A stretch of 64,000 bases of DNA, from assembly GCA_019637815.1 (NCBI GenBank), contig JAHBUZ010000005.1:124001-188000 (forward strand), written 5' to 3'. Below the pieces are notes generated by a model, which saw only the letters and a list, made by a program, of their open reading frames with translations, had not been told where the DNA came from and made no database searches. This document shows positions 33,794 to 42,775 of this stretch, piece after piece. The DNA is from Chloroflexota bacterium (GTDB taxonomy: Bacteria; Chloroflexota; Limnocylindria; Limnocylindrales; CSP1-4). Position numbers and translations under genes: made by a program. Position 1 is the first letter of the stretch; every line of letters begins with the position of its first letter.

Positions 33794-34615
33794 GTGAGCC
33801 GGACGCTCGTGCGCCGCACCGCCATCACGCTGCTCGTGGTCGTGGAGATCCTGCCGCTCGTGTGGCTGTTCCTGTCATCGCTCAAGCAGGAATCGGAGTT
33901 CTCGCTGAACCCCGTGTACGCGCTGCCGGAGGGCATCCATCTCCAGAACTACGTGGATGCCTGGACGACGGGCAGGGTGGGCACCTACTTCCTCAACAGC
34001 CTTCTCGTCGTGCTGCCCTCGGTGCTCCTGGTCGTGCTGCTCTGCGCGACCGCCGCGTTCGCGCTGGAGATCCTGCGCTGGCCGGGTCGCAACAAGGTGC
34101 TGCTGCTGTTCATCGCGGGCATCCTGGTGCCCGGACAGATGGTGCTGCTGCCGCTGTTCACCATCTACTTCCAGCTGGGCCTGCTCAACAGCAAGCTCGC
34201 CCTGATCCTCACGTATGTCGGGTTCGGGCTGCCGCTCGGCGTGTTCCTCATGGTCGGCTACTACAAGGCCGTGCCCCGGGAGGTCCTCGAAGCCGCTGTG
34301 GTGGACGGCGCGACGGTCTACCAGGCGTTCCGACGGGTGGCCCTGCCCATGGTCGGCAACGCCATCGCGACCGTGGCGCTGGTGTCGTTCCTGTTCATCT
34401 GGGGTGACCTGCTGCTCGCCCTCACGTTCACGAGCGACTCGGGCGAGCGGACGATCCAGACCGGCCTCCTGGCGTTCGCGGACCAGTACGGCGCACGTCG
34501 GTGGGGGCCCACGTTCGCGGCCATCAGCATCGCGACGCTGCCCACGCTGCTCGTGTTCGTGATCCTCAACCAGCGGGTCATCCGGGGGCTCACCGCGGGC
34601 GCGGTCAAGGGCTGA
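33794..34615 (+). CDS. Sugar ABC transporter permease (MalG/UgpE type)
   Basis: 273-aa partner permease with GTG start, 13 bp after the previous gene. Six predicted helices. The N-terminal segment TAITLLVVVEILPLVWLFLS is followed by SLKQESEFSLNP, and the EAA loop is REVLEAAVVDGATVYQAFRR with VALPM after it. The C-terminus RVIRGLTAGAVKG is typical of the family. With the preceding genes it completes an importer lacking only the nucleotide-binding subunit. Confidence 0.92.
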   Translation: MSRTLVRRTAITLLVVVEILPLVWLFLSSLKQESEFSLNPVYALPEGIHLQNYVDAWTTGRVGTYFLNSLLVVLPSVLLVVLLCATAAFALEILRWPGRNKVLLLFIAGILVPGQMVLLPLFTIYFQLGLLNSKLALILTYVGFGLPLGVFLMVGYYKAVPREVLEAAVVDGATVYQAFRRVALPMVGNAIATVALVSFLFIWGDLLLALTFTSDSGERTIQTGLLAFADQYGARRWGPTFAAISIATLPTLLVFVILNQRVIRGLTAGAVKG

Positions 34616-34690
34616 TCCCGCACCGCATCATGCAGGGCATCACCAGGCGCTTCCGTCCTTCGCCATCCAACGTCCCACGGTCTCCCAGTA

Positions 34691-34720
34691 ATCATGTCGT
34701 ATTAATGGTCGTGATATGAT
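34691..34720. promoter_or_regulatory. AT-rich inverted repeat overlapping the AbrB/PIN promoter
   Basis: ATCATGTC (34691-34698) and GATATGAT (34713-34720) are 7/8 inverted repeats. The right arm contains the -10 TATGAT (34715-34720), which ends 6 nt before the GTG at 34727, implying a leaderless transcript. The layout suits autorepression by the antitoxin. Confidence 0.55.
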
Positions 34721-34726
34721 ACTGGC

Positions 34727-35065
34727 GTGAGCGAGACGACACCGCCCTACGGTGAAGGCATCCCGGCCCGCATCACGCGGCAGGGCCAGATCACCGTGCC
34801 CAAGGTCGTGCGGGACGCGCTCGGGGCGGTCCCCGGCGACGAGCTGGTATTCCAGCAGCGCGAGGGTGAGATGGTCGTCCATCATCGGCGCCGCCGCAGC
34901 GTCCTGGAGTTCGCGGGCATCGCAGCGGATACCGCACCCGATCCGGCTCTCACACCGGAGCAGCTCCGGGAGACGATCGAACACGAAGTGGGCCAGCGCT
35001 ACGAGCGGTGGCTGGCGGACGCCACGATCGGGACCCGGTCCGCACGTCCACCGGCATCCGGTTGA
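34727..35065 (+). CDS. AbrB/MazE-type antitoxin
   Basis: 112 aa. The swapped-hairpin AbrB DNA-binding domain is at residues about 12-55 (PARITRQGQITVPKVVRDAL, then GAVPGDELVFQQREGEMVV). The C-terminal half (PDPALTPEQLRETIEHEVGQ) is acidic and helical and probably wraps the toxin. It lies 5 bp upstream of a PIN-domain toxin gene. The GTG start sits 6 nt after a TATGAT -10 box with no Shine-Dalgarno. An inverted repeat over the promoter suggests autoregulation. Confidence 0.88.
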   Translation: MSETTPPYGEGIPARITRQGQITVPKVVRDALGAVPGDELVFQQREGEMVVHHRRRRSVLEFAGIAADTAPDPALTPEQLRETIEHEVGQRYERWLADATIGTRSARPPASG

Positions 35066-35070
35066 CCTGG

Positions 35071-35511
35071 ATGGGACGCCCACCGGATGTCACGCCGACC
35101 GCCTACGCGGACACGAACCTCCTGCTCGCCTACCTCGCAGGTGCGAGCCATCCCTTCCATGCCGCTGCCATGGCGGTCATGCGCCGGGTGGACATCGGCG
35201 AGCTTCGGCTGATCATCGAGCCGCTCGTGGTCGCGGAGACGTCGTGGGCCGCCAGGTCCGCGCTCGGTCGGTCGGCGGCGTCGGTCGCACCGGTGCTCCT
35301 GGGACTCATCGAGGCTGATGGCCTCGTCGTGACGGATCGAGCGGTCATCCGACGAGCGCTGGAGGTCCAGATCGAGCGTCCCGCGCTGGACTTCGTGGAC
35401 GCCTGGCTGGTCGCCAAGGGACTCCTCGTGGGGCCGCCGGTCATCGTCACGTTCGACCGGGACCTGGACCGTGTCCCGGGGATCGAACGCCTCATGGAGG
35501 TCACTGCCTGA
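35071..35511 (+). CDS. PIN-domain (VapC-like) toxin ribonuclease
   Basis: 146 aa. PIN nuclease acidic residues are in place: Asp14 in [12 protein letters not shown], Glu56 in VVAETSWAA, Asp110 in [10 protein letters not shown] and Asp129 in [10 protein letters not shown]. It would cleave RNA when released from the AbrB-type antitoxin encoded 5 bp upstream. The ATG at 35071 gives the normal domain length. The frame is open upstream but that part overlaps the antitoxin gene. Its stop is followed 1 nt later by the fuconate dehydratase start, so the toxin pair is embedded at the head of a metabolic operon. Confidence 0.85.
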   Translation: MGRPPDVTPTAYADTNLLLAYLAGASHPFHAAAMAVMRRVDIGELRLIIEPLVVAETSWAARSALGRSAASVAPVLLGLIEADGLVVTDRAVIRRALEVQIERPALDFVDAWLVAKGLLVGPPVIVTFDRDLDRVPGIERLMEVTA

Positions 35512-35512
35512 G

Positions 35513-36823
35513 ATGCACGCCCTGACCATCACGCGCGTCGAGGCGCTCGACATCCGCTTCCCGACGTCCCTCAGCCTCGATGGCTCGGACGCGATGAACC
35601 CCGACCCGGACTACTCCGTGGCGTACGTGATGCTCCACACCGACGATCCGACGCGCACCGGGCACGGCTTCACGTTCACCATCGGCGAGGGCACGGAGAT
35701 CTGTGTCGCGGCCATCCGGGCGCTCGCACCGCACATCGAGGGCGCCTCGGTGGACGATCTGGTGGCGGATCTGGGCGCCGCCTCCCGGCGGCTCACCGGC
35801 ATCAGCCAGCTCCGGTGGCTGGGACCCGAGAAGGGCGTCGTGCATCTCGCGACCTCGGCCGTGCTCAACGCGCTCTGGGACCTCGCCGCGAAGCTGCGGG
35901 GCGTGCCCGTCTGGCGGCTCGTGGCGGACATGACACCGGAGCAGCTGGTCGATCTGGTCGACTTCCGCTACCTCACCGATGCGCTGACGCCCGAGCAGGC
36001 GCTCACGACGCTCCGGGACCGAGCTGCCGGGCGCGCGGCGCGCATCGCTGAGCTGGAGCGGGACGGCTATCCCGCCTACACCACGTCGGCCGGCTGGCTG
36101 GGCTATGACGATGCCAAGGTGCGACGCCTGTGCGAGGAAGCCATCGCCGATGGCTTCGACCACGTGAAGCTCAAGGTGGGTCGCGACCTCGAGGACGACC
36201 TCCGGCGGACCCGCATCGCGCGCGAGGTCATCGGCCCCGACCGGCACCTGATGGTGGACGCCAACCAGGTCTGGAGCGTGCCCGACGCCATCGACTGGGT
36301 GCGTGCGCTCGCCGAGGTGCGGCCGATGTGGATCGAGGAGCCCACGAGCCCCGATGACATCCTCGGCCACGCGGCGATCGCGCGCGCCGTGGCGCCGGTC
36401 GGTGTCGCCACCGGCGAGCACGTCCAGAACCGGGTCGTGTTCAAGCAGCTGTTCCAGGCGGACGCGATCCGCTATGCGCAGATCGATGCCTGTCGCCTCG
36501 CGAGCGTCAACGAGGTGCTCGCGGTGCAGCTGCTGGCCGATCGCTTCGGTGTCCCGGTCGTGCCCCATGCCGGGGGCGTCGGGCTGTGCGAGCTGGTGAT
36601 CCACCTCGCCGCCATCGACATGGTGTGCGTGAGCGGCACGCTGGAGGGGCGCATGGTGGAGTGGGTGGACCATCTGCACGAGCACTTCGCGGAGCCGGCA
36701 CGGGTGGTGGGCGCACGCTACCGGATGCCCGAGCGACCCGGCTACGCGGAGCTGCTGCCGGCATCCATGGAGCGATATCGATACCCCGATGGCGGCTACT
36801 GGCGGGAGGCACTCGGCGCATGA
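35513..36823 (+). CDS. L-fuconate dehydratase
   Basis: 436-aa enolase-superfamily enzyme converting L-fuconate to 2-keto-3-deoxy-L-fuconate in non-phosphorylative L-fucose catabolism. Family-specific stretches are strongly conserved: [53 protein letters not shown], catalytic Lys in [50 protein letters not shown] and [13 protein letters not shown]. The start at 35513 begins the conserved sequence. It overlaps the downstream epimerase gene by ATGA. It lies outside the visible IclR operator sites and may be read from the toxin-antitoxin promoter. ENOSF1 is the human homologue. Confidence 0.93.
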   Translation: MHALTITRVEALDIRFPTSLSLDGSDAMNPDPDYSVAYVMLHTDDPTRTGHGFTFTIGEGTEICVAAIRALAPHIEGASVDDLVADLGAASRRLTGISQLRWLGPEKGVVHLATSAVLNALWDLAAKLRGVPVWRLVADMTPEQLVDLVDFRYLTDALTPEQALTTLRDRAAGRAARIAELERDGYPAYTTSAGWLGYDDAKVRRLCEEAIADGFDHVKLKVGRDLEDDLRRTRIAREVIGPDRHLMVDANQVWSVPDAIDWVRALAEVRPMWIEEPTSPDDILGHAAIARAVAPVGVATGEHVQNRVVFKQLFQADAIRYAQIDACRLASVNEVLAVQLLADRFGVPVVPHAGGVGLCELVIHLAAIDMVCVSGTLEGRMVEWVDHLHEHFAEPARVVGARYRMPERPGYAELLPASMERYRYPDGGYWREALGA

Positions 36824-37809
36824 GCTCGGCTGGACGGTTCCTGGTCACGGGGGCGATGGGCTGCATCGGCGCCTGGGCGGTGCGCGAGCTGGTGGCCGAG
36901 GGGACACCCGTCGTCGTCTTCGACCGCTCGACCGATCCGCGACGGCTGCGACTGCTGCTGACACCGGAGGAGCTGGCGCGGGTGACCCTGGTGGCCGGCG
37001 ATGTGACCGATGTGGACGCGCTCGGCGCGACCTTGGACGAGCACGCCATCGACCATGTGATCCACCTGGCGGCCCTCCAGATCCCGCTCGTGCGCGCGGA
37101 TCCGATCATGGGTGCCCGGGTCAACGTGGTCGGCACCGTGGCCGTCTTCGAGGCGGTCCGCGCCCGACTCGACCGGATGGCACCCGTGGTCTATGCCGGC
37201 TCGGTGGGCATGTTCGACATGGCCGACGCTGATCCGGGCACCCATCGCCTGGCCGCGGACGCGACCGCGCATCCGGGCACGCTGTACGGCGTCACCAAGC
37301 TCGCCAACGAGGGCACCGCGTCCGTGTACTGGCACGAGAACCGCGTGCCGAGCGTCGGCCTGCGGCCCATGACGGTCTATGGCGTGGGTCGCGACCAGGG
37401 CATGACCAGCACGCCCACCAAGGCGATGGCAGCGGCGGTGCTCGGGCTCGACTACCGCATCACGTTCGGCGGCAGCACCCTCTACCAGTACGCGCGGGAT
37501 GCGGCACGGACGTTCATCGTCGCGAGCCGGTCCGGTCACCAGGGGGCGATGGTCGCCAACCTCGGTGGCAGCGCGGTCCACATGCGCGAGGTGGTGGCGG
37601 CCATCGAGACAGAGGTCCCCGAGGCACGTGGTCGCATCACGTTCGAGGAGCAACCACTCCCCTTCCCTGATTCGATCGACTCGAGCGGCCTGGCGCCGCT
37701 GGGCCCGGTGCCCGTGACCCCCTTCGCGGAGGGCGTCGCGGAGACGGTGGCACGCTTCCGCGACCTCGCGGCACGCGGCGTGCTGACCGCAGCGGAGGCC
37801 GGAATCTAG
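36820..37809 (+). CDS. NAD-dependent epimerase/dehydratase family protein
   Basis: 329-aa extended SDR. The Rossmann motif is [13 protein letters not shown] (residues 7-19, a slightly unusual GAMGCIG), followed by [26 protein letters not shown], and the catalytic pair YGVTK. It is coupled to L-fuconate dehydratase (ATGA overlap), so it probably acts on L-fucose, L-fuconate or the keto-deoxy acid as a dehydrogenase and not on a nucleotide sugar. That is inference. Cytoplasmic. It converges on the amidohydrolase gene 21 bp away. Confidence 0.87.
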   Translation: MSSAGRFLVTGAMGCIGAWAVRELVAEGTPVVVFDRSTDPRRLRLLLTPEELARVTLVAGDVTDVDALGATLDEHAIDHVIHLAALQIPLVRADPIMGARVNVVGTVAVFEAVRARLDRMAPVVYAGSVGMFDMADADPGTHRLAADATAHPGTLYGVTKLANEGTASVYWHENRVPSVGLRPMTVYGVGRDQGMTSTPTKAMAAAVLGLDYRITFGGSTLYQYARDAARTFIVASRSGHQGAMVANLGGSAVHMREVVAAIETEVPEARGRITFEEQPLPFPDSIDSSGLAPLGPVPVTPFAEGVAETVARFRDLAARGVLTAAEAGI

Positions 37810-37830
37810 ATCGCGCCGCCTCGTGCCGCG

Positions 37831-39216
37831 TCAGCGGCTCGGTCGGATCCCTCGGCCGATGGGCTCGCCCACCGGCTCGCCATCCCGCATCACCACCCGG
37901 CCTCGAAGCATCGTGAGCACCGGCGCGCCCTGACCGGACCAGCCCCGGAAGGGCGTCAGGCGGGCCCGCCCGTGGAGCGTGTCGTCATCGATCGTCCAGG
38001 GTCGGGCGGGGTCCACCAGGACGAGGTTCGCCTCGAGGCCGGGCGTCAGCGCGCCCATCCTGGTCGACAGCCCCCAGACCCGCGCCGGCGCAGCGGAGGT
38101 CGCCTTCACCAGGCGCTCGAGCGTCAGGATGCCCGCGCCCACGACCCGGTCGAGGAACAGCTGGAGGCTCGTCTCCACGCCCACCGCGCCGGAGTGGGCG
38201 ACCCACGGGTCGTCCGGCTTGTGGCTCGCTGGATGCGGCGCGTGGTCGGACGCGATCATCGTGACGCGGCCATCCGCGAGCCCTTCGAGGAGCGCGGTCG
38301 CGTGACCCTCCGCGCGGCGTCGGACCGGTGGGTTCATCTGCATCCGACTGCCGATCGCGGCCATGTCCTCCGCGCCCAGCAGCACATGGTTCGCGCTCAC
38401 CTCGCAGGTGATATCGGCACCCCGCGCGCGCCAGCGTTCGATCGCTGCCAGGCCGTCCGCCGACGTGAGATGCACGACATGGACGGCACATCCGGTGTCG
38501 ACCGCGACCGCGCCGACCCGGTCGATGGCCGCCACCTCCGCCGCGACCGGGCGACGATCGGGGTGCACCAATGGGTCCGTTCGGCCCGACGCACGCACCT
38601 CGGTCGTGGCCGCCTCCACGAGCGTGGCGTCCTCCGCGTGGACCGCCAGCCGCATGCCGAGCCGCGCGATGATCGTCATCGCGGCCCGCAGACCGGACTC
38701 GCTGGGCGGCGCCATGCCGCCCGTCGTGGGACCGAGGAAGGCCTTGAAGCCGACCGCGCCCGCCTCGGCCATCGCCTCGAGGCGGTCCAACGTCCTGTCA
38801 TCGACCAGGCCCAGCACACCCAGGTCACAGTGGGCGACCGCATCGGCACGCCGCAGCTTGGCGTCCACGCGGGCAGCATCGTCCGTCGGTGGGTCGGTGT
38901 TGGGCATGTCCAGCACGGTCGTGACCCCACCGGCCACCGCCGCGGCGGTCCCGCTGCCGATGTCCTCGGCGGTGCCGTCTCCCGGGTCGCGCAGATGGAC
39001 ATGACCGTCGATGAGGCCCGGCAGGACATACAGGCCGGTCGCGTCGATGACCTCGACGGACGCCGGGGCCCCGCCGGGTGGCCGGATCCCGGGCAACGTG
39101 CCCGCCTCCGCGATCGTGGCGAGCCGGCCGTCGAGCACCTCGATGTCCATGGCCCGACGCCCCTCGATCGTCACGAGCGTGCCACCCTGGATGCGGATCT
39201 GCTGCGTCGCTGACAT
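37831..39216 (-). CDS. Cyclic amidohydrolase (dihydroorotase/allantoinase family)
   Basis: 461-aa binuclear-metal hydrolase that opens a cyclic amide. Metal ligands are visible: His72 and His74 in DGHVHLRDPG, carboxylated Lys158 in GFKAFLG, His193 in AVHAEDA, His249 in VHVVHLTSADG and Asp324 in IASDHAPH. The length and VGVETSLQLFLDRV fit allantoinase or the catalytic type of dihydroorotase. No pyrimidine or purine-catabolic gene is adjacent, so the choice between them stays open. It diverges from the phzF gene. Confidence 0.88.
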   Translation of the reverse strand: MSATQQIRIQGGTLVTIEGRRAMDIEVLDGRLATIAEAGTLPGIRPPGGAPASVEVIDATGLYVLPGLIDGHVHLRDPGDGTAEDIGSGTAAAVAGGVTTVLDMPNTDPPTDDAARVDAKLRRADAVAHCDLGVLGLVDDRTLDRLEAMAEAGAVGFKAFLGPTTGGMAPPSESGLRAAMTIIARLGMRLAVHAEDATLVEAATTEVRASGRTDPLVHPDRRPVAAEVAAIDRVGAVAVDTGCAVHVVHLTSADGLAAIERWRARGADITCEVSANHVLLGAEDMAAIGSRMQMNPPVRRRAEGHATALLEGLADGRVTMIASDHAPHPASHKPDDPWVAHSGAVGVETSLQLFLDRVVGAGILTLERLVKATSAAPARVWGLSTRMGALTPGLEANLVLVDPARPWTIDDDTLHGRARLTPFRGWSGQGAPVLTMLRGRVVMRDGEPVGEPIGRGIRPSR

Positions 39217-39239
39217 GTCCGTCCATGATGCCCGGGCCG

Positions 39240-39245
39240 TACACT
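39240..39245 (+). promoter_or_regulatory. -10 element of a probable leaderless phzF transcript
   Basis: TACACT ends 6 nt before the GTG at 39252, with no Shine-Dalgarno sequence. Confidence 0.55.
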
Positions 39246-39251
39246 CCGCGC

Positions 39252-40217
39252 GTGACCCGACGCCTCCGCTTCCGCCAGGTCGATGTCTTCACCGAGACGC
39301 CGCTGTGCGGCAACCCGCTGGCCGTGTTCCCGGATGCGTCGGAGCTCTCCGATGACGAGATGCAGGCGCTCGCGCGCGAGATGAACCTGTCCGAGACCGC
39401 GTTCCTGCTACCACCGACCGAGGTCGGGGCGCGTGCCGGCGCCGTGGCCCGGGTGCGCATCTTCACGCCGGGCATGGAGCTGCCGTTCGCGGGTCACCCC
39501 GTGGTCGGCACCGCGTGGCTGCTCGCGGACGAGGACCGGCTGGGATCCGCGGATGACCGGGGCGCCGTGATCCTGGAGGTCGCGTCGGGGCCACTGGAGC
39601 TGCACGTGGAGCGGACCGAGGAGCGACCCGGTCGCGTCACCCTGCTGCTGCACGACGCGGAGATCGGTGAGCGGCTGGACGAGGACGGCCTGGACGAGCT
39701 GTGCGAAGCGCTGGAGGTACCACCGACCCAGATCGGCTGGCGCAGCGGCGGCCGGAAGCGCAAGGCCCGACCCATGGTCGTGTCCACGGGACTGCCACAT
39801 CTCATCGTGCCGTTCGCTGACCGGGGTGTGCTCATGGAGGTCGACCACGAGCGCCGGAGCTACGTGGCGGAGATCTGCCACTCCCTGGGCTGCGACAGCG
39901 CGGCGCTCGTGGCGGCCGGCGGCAGCGGCGCCATCCCGGGCGCGGACGTCACCGTCCGGCTGTTCGACGCGGGTGCGCTGCGCATCGATGCGGACCCGGC
40001 GACGGGCGCCGCCGCCGGACCCATCTGCGTCTTCCTGGGCATGCTCGGGCCGACGCGGGACGCCACCCACCGGGTGGTCATCGAGCAGGGCACGGAGGTC
40101 GGGCGACCCTCACGACTGGAAGCGGCCGTGGACTTCGGGCCGGATGGGGCGCCCGGCGAGGTGCGGGTGACCGGCGCCGTGGTGCCCATCATCGAGGGCT
40201 GGGTCACGCTCCCCTGA
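39252..40217 (+). CDS. PhzF-family isomerase/epimerase-like protein
   Basis: 321 aa, PhzF/diaminopimelate-epimerase-like fold of two related halves. Diagnostic motifs: FRQVDVFTETPLCGNPLAVF at residues 6-25, MNLSETAFLLPP with the catalytic Glu of the SET/E region, RIFTPGMELPFAGHPVVGTA, and VSTGLPHLIVPF in the second half. Most homologues are isomerases of unknown substrate, and a phenazine role is not implied because no phz genes are nearby. GTG start 6 nt after a TACACT -10 box. Cytoplasmic. Convergent with the APH-like gene. Confidence 0.9.
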   Translation: MTRRLRFRQVDVFTETPLCGNPLAVFPDASELSDDEMQALAREMNLSETAFLLPPTEVGARAGAVARVRIFTPGMELPFAGHPVVGTAWLLADEDRLGSADDRGAVILEVASGPLELHVERTEERPGRVTLLLHDAEIGERLDEDGLDELCEALEVPPTQIGWRSGGRKRKARPMVVSTGLPHLIVPFADRGVLMEVDHERRSYVAEICHSLGCDSAALVAAGGSGAIPGADVTVRLFDAGALRIDADPATGAAAGPICVFLGMLGPTRDATHRVVIEQGTEVGRPSRLEAAVDFGPDGAPGEVRVTGAVVPIIEGWVTLP

Positions 40218-40229
40218 GGCAGCGGCCTG

Positions 40230-41168
40230 TCACGGTCGACCGCGCGCGAGCCGCTCCAGGGTCTCGCGCAGGAACGCCGCGTCGGACTCGTCCTCGTCCG
40301 CGCCCAGCGCGCGGTCGAGTGCCCAGCGATACGCACCGACCGCCAGCGCGACCAGGTCCACGTCCGCACGGCGAAGGCCGGCGTGCGCATCGGACCGCGC
40401 CAGCAGCGCATCGGTCACCTGGTCCGCGATGCGCCAGCCGAGGAAGTAGCCGATCGCCGCGAGGTCCCACGCCACCGGCCCCAGGAACGTCTCCCCCAGG
40501 TCGATGACATGCACCGCGGACCCATCGACCAGCAGGTTCTCCTCGTGGAGGTCCGCGTGGACGAGCACCGTGGGTCGGTCGACGAGCGCCTCGAGCACCC
40601 GTGGCGCCAGGGGCTCCATCGCGGCTCGCAGGTCAGGCCGATCCCCCAGCGCCGGATGCGACGCGAGTGATGGCCCATCCGCCGGCCACGCCGGCCGTTC
40701 CGCCCACGCCCGGACGCCATCGGCCGCCGAGGTCGAGACGCCGCGCAGCCCACCATCGACCAGCGCCAGCGGTCCGAAGCCATCGAGCTCGATCGGCTGC
40801 TGGGTCGCCAGGAAGTCGGCCAGCGCCGGCACCACGACCGCCTGGTCCCCGGGTGTCGCGGGCGACCCGTCCAGGCCCGTCATGAGCGAGAACGCGCGCC
40901 CGGTCCAGCCGTCCACCTCCCAACTGCCCCGGACGGGTGTCGGCACGGACGCACCCTGCGCCGCCAGCAGCGATGCGAGTGCATGCTCCACGGGATAGGT
41001 GGCACCGCCATCGTCCCGCCGCGCGATCCGGAGCGCCAGCCACGGCGTGTCCGCACCGACGCGCCACGCCTCACTGGCGAGCCCGGCACCCAGCGGCAGG
41101 ATGGGCACGTCCTCCATGCCCAGGGCGCGCAACACGTCCCACACCGGCGCGTCCCGATCCCGGTTCAT
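40230..41168 (-). CDS. Aminoglycoside phosphotransferase (APH)-like kinase
   Basis: 312-aa small-molecule kinase of the APH/choline-kinase fold. The catalytic Brenner-type motif is VLVHADLHEENLLVD (Asp and Asn) and the Mg site is VHVIDLGETFLGPVAWDLAA. The N-terminal lobe holds LPLGAGLASEAWRV and LALRIARRDDGG. Family members phosphorylate antibiotics, choline, homoserine or fructosamines. There is no specific evidence for resistance. It follows the GNAT gene on the minus strand with an 18-bp gap made of short repeats of ATGGGCGCGTC. Confidence 0.85.
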   Translation of the reverse strand: MNRDRDAPVWDVLRALGMEDVPILPLGAGLASEAWRVGADTPWLALRIARRDDGGATYPVEHALASLLAAQGASVPTPVRGSWEVDGWTGRAFSLMTGLDGSPATPGDQAVVVPALADFLATQQPIELDGFGPLALVDGGLRGVSTSAADGVRAWAERPAWPADGPSLASHPALGDRPDLRAAMEPLAPRVLEALVDRPTVLVHADLHEENLLVDGSAVHVIDLGETFLGPVAWDLAAIGYFLGWRIADQVTDALLARSDAHAGLRRADVDLVALAVGAYRWALDRALGADEDESDAAFLRETLERLARGRP

Positions 41169-41186
41169 GGGCGCGTCATGGGCGCG

Positions 41187-41729
41187 TCATGGCCGGAGCT
41201 CCTCGACGAGCAGCTCCATGAGCAGGCCATCGATCCAGGTGCCATCCGCCAGGCGCTGATATCGGCGCAGGGTGCCCACGGGTCGGAAGCCGACCTTGGT
41301 GTAGGCCGCGATCGCGGTGGCGTTGGCGGCCGCCGGGTCGATGGTCAGGCGGTGGTGCCCATGATCCTCGAACAGGTGCCGGGCCAGCGTCCGGATCGCG
41401 TCAGGCCCCAGGCCCTGTCCCTGGACCGAGGTGGTGAGGAACAGGTCGATGCCCGCGTGTCGGAACTCCGGGTCAGGCTCCTCCCACGACTGGATGTAGC
41501 CCACGACCCGACCATCGTGCTCGATCACCCAGGGCTGGGTGTCGTCCTCCGGCTGGAGGAGCGACTCGCGCATCGCGTCGATGCCCTCCGGCTGCCACCA
41601 GCGGGCGATGCCTGGCTCGACCACGATGGTCGCCAGCGGCTCGACATCGGCCTCCACCGGCGCCCGGAGCACGACCCGGTCGCCGACGAGCCGCTGATCC
41701 GGCCCACTCGGACGATCCGGCCAGCTCAC
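41187..41729 (-). CDS. GNAT-family N-acetyltransferase (RimJ/AAC(6')-like)
   Basis: 180-aa acetyl-CoA-dependent acetyltransferase. VVLRAPVEADVEPLA opens the fold, WVIEHDGRVVGYIQSWEE gives the central strands, QGQGLGPDAIRTLARHL is the acetyl-CoA pyrophosphate loop (Q-x-x-G-x-G type), and IAAYTKVGFRPVGTLRRYQ the C-terminal motif. The sequence has some likeness to AAC(6') enzymes, but so do many housekeeping acetyltransferases. GTG start. Probably co-transcribed with the APH-like kinase downstream. Confidence 0.85.
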   Translation of the reverse strand: MSWPDRPSGPDQRLVGDRVVLRAPVEADVEPLATIVVEPGIARWWQPEGIDAMRESLLQPEDDTQPWVIEHDGRVVGYIQSWEEPDPEFRHAGIDLFLTTSVQGQGLGPDAIRTLARHLFEDHGHHRLTIDPAAANATAIAAYTKVGFRPVGTLRRYQRLADGTWIDGLLMELLVEELRP

Positions 41730-41829
41730 GGCGCCGCTCTCGCGATGCTCGTGACGACCCGGTCGCCGGGGCGGGTCGGGACCCGGTCCGGGCCGGACAC
41801 CAGCCCTGTCACGTCGGACGGCGACCCGA

Positions 41830-42693
41830 TCACAGCGGTTCCGATGCGCGCGCGTAGCAGCCCATCACCCGGACGTCGACCGCGGCGGCCCGGAGCTCTG
41901 CGAGCGCGGCCGCGTGGGTCGGTGCGCACATGTCCGCATCGATGTCCATCCAGAACACGTACTCCCAGGTGCTCGTGCGGCTCGGTCGCGACTCCAGCTT
42001 GCTCATGTTGAGGCCATGCGCGCCGAGCACCTCCAGCACGCGCAGCAGGGTGCCCGGCTCATTGCGCACCGCGACCACGAGCGTGGAGTGCATCGCCACG
42101 TCCGGGGTCGGTACCACCTGGGTGCCGGGTGGCGCGATGACCAGGAAGCGCGTCCGGTTGCGCGGCTCACTCTGGATGTCCGCCGCGAGCACCTCCAGAC
42201 CGAACAGCGCCGCGGCCCGGGGCGACAGCACGGCCGCCGAGCCCCGCTCGTCCCGGTCGACGAGCATCTTCCCGGAGCCCGCGGTGTTGGTCGCCGCGAG
42301 CAGGCTCCACGGGCGTGATCGCAGGAACGCCTCCGCCTGGCCGAGCGCCTGGACGTGGGAGTAGACCCGCTCGATGTCCTCGATGCGCTGTCCCGGCAGC
42401 GCCGCCAGACACAGTCGGACGGGCACGATGACCTCGCCCACGATGGTGACGTCGGATGCGGCCAGCAGGTCCTGCACCTGCTGCACGGTCCCGAAGACCA
42501 CGTTCTCGATGGGTACGACCGCCCGGTCCAGGCGTCCAGCGGCGACCGCCTCCACGACGTCCGCGAACCCCGACAGCCGATCGATGGCTGTGTCCGCGCC
42601 GAAGTAGCCGATGGCGGCGTCCTCCGCGAACGAGCCCGGCTCGCCCGGGAACGCGATACGGAGCGGGGCGGCGTGGGGGTCCGAGTGCGTCAT
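41830..42693 (-). CDS. pheA: Prephenate dehydratase
   Basis: 287 aa. Converts prephenate to phenylpyruvate in phenylalanine synthesis. The PDT domain starts with IAFPGEPGSFAEDAAIGYF and contains AVVPIENVVFGTVQQVQDLL (substrate and catalytic region). The ACT regulatory domain follows from about residue 205 (STLVVAVRNEPGTLLRVLEV, then LNMSKLESRPSRTSTWEYVF), which normally binds Phe for feedback control. There is no fused chorismate mutase domain. The ATG at 42693 lies 6 nt after a TAGGCT -10 box, so the transcript is probably leaderless. Confidence 0.95.
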   Translation of the reverse strand: MTHSDPHAAPLRIAFPGEPGSFAEDAAIGYFGADTAIDRLSGFADVVEAVAAGRLDRAVVPIENVVFGTVQQVQDLLAASDVTIVGEVIVPVRLCLAALPGQRIEDIERVYSHVQALGQAEAFLRSRPWSLLAATNTAGSGKMLVDRDERGSAAVLSPRAAALFGLEVLAADIQSEPRNRTRFLVIAPPGTQVVPTPDVAMHSTLVVAVRNEPGTLLRVLEVLGAHGLNMSKLESRPSRTSTWEYVFWMDIDADMCAPTHAAALAELRAAAVDVRVMGCYARASEPL

Positions 42694-42699
42694 CGCGCA

Positions 42700-42705
42700 A
42701 GCCTA
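42700..42705 (-). promoter_or_regulatory. -10 element of a probable leaderless pheA transcript
   Basis: On the minus strand TAGGCT is followed by TGCGCG and then ATG at 42693. No Shine-Dalgarno is present. Confidence 0.55.
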
Positions 42706-42775
42706 CCGGGCGCGCCGGTCGTGCCGCACCCCGCGGTCGTCCGTCGCTGGAGGATCGGGTGTCGGGCCAGCGGGG

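Noticed and set aside
39252..40217. Phenazine biosynthesis
   Set aside because: Only the widespread PhzF family is present. No other phz gene is nearby.
40230..41729. Antibiotic-resistance cassette (APH-like kinase plus AAC-like acetyltransferase)
   Set aside because: Both belong to broad families with many housekeeping members. There is no mobile element, integron site or compositional shift around them.
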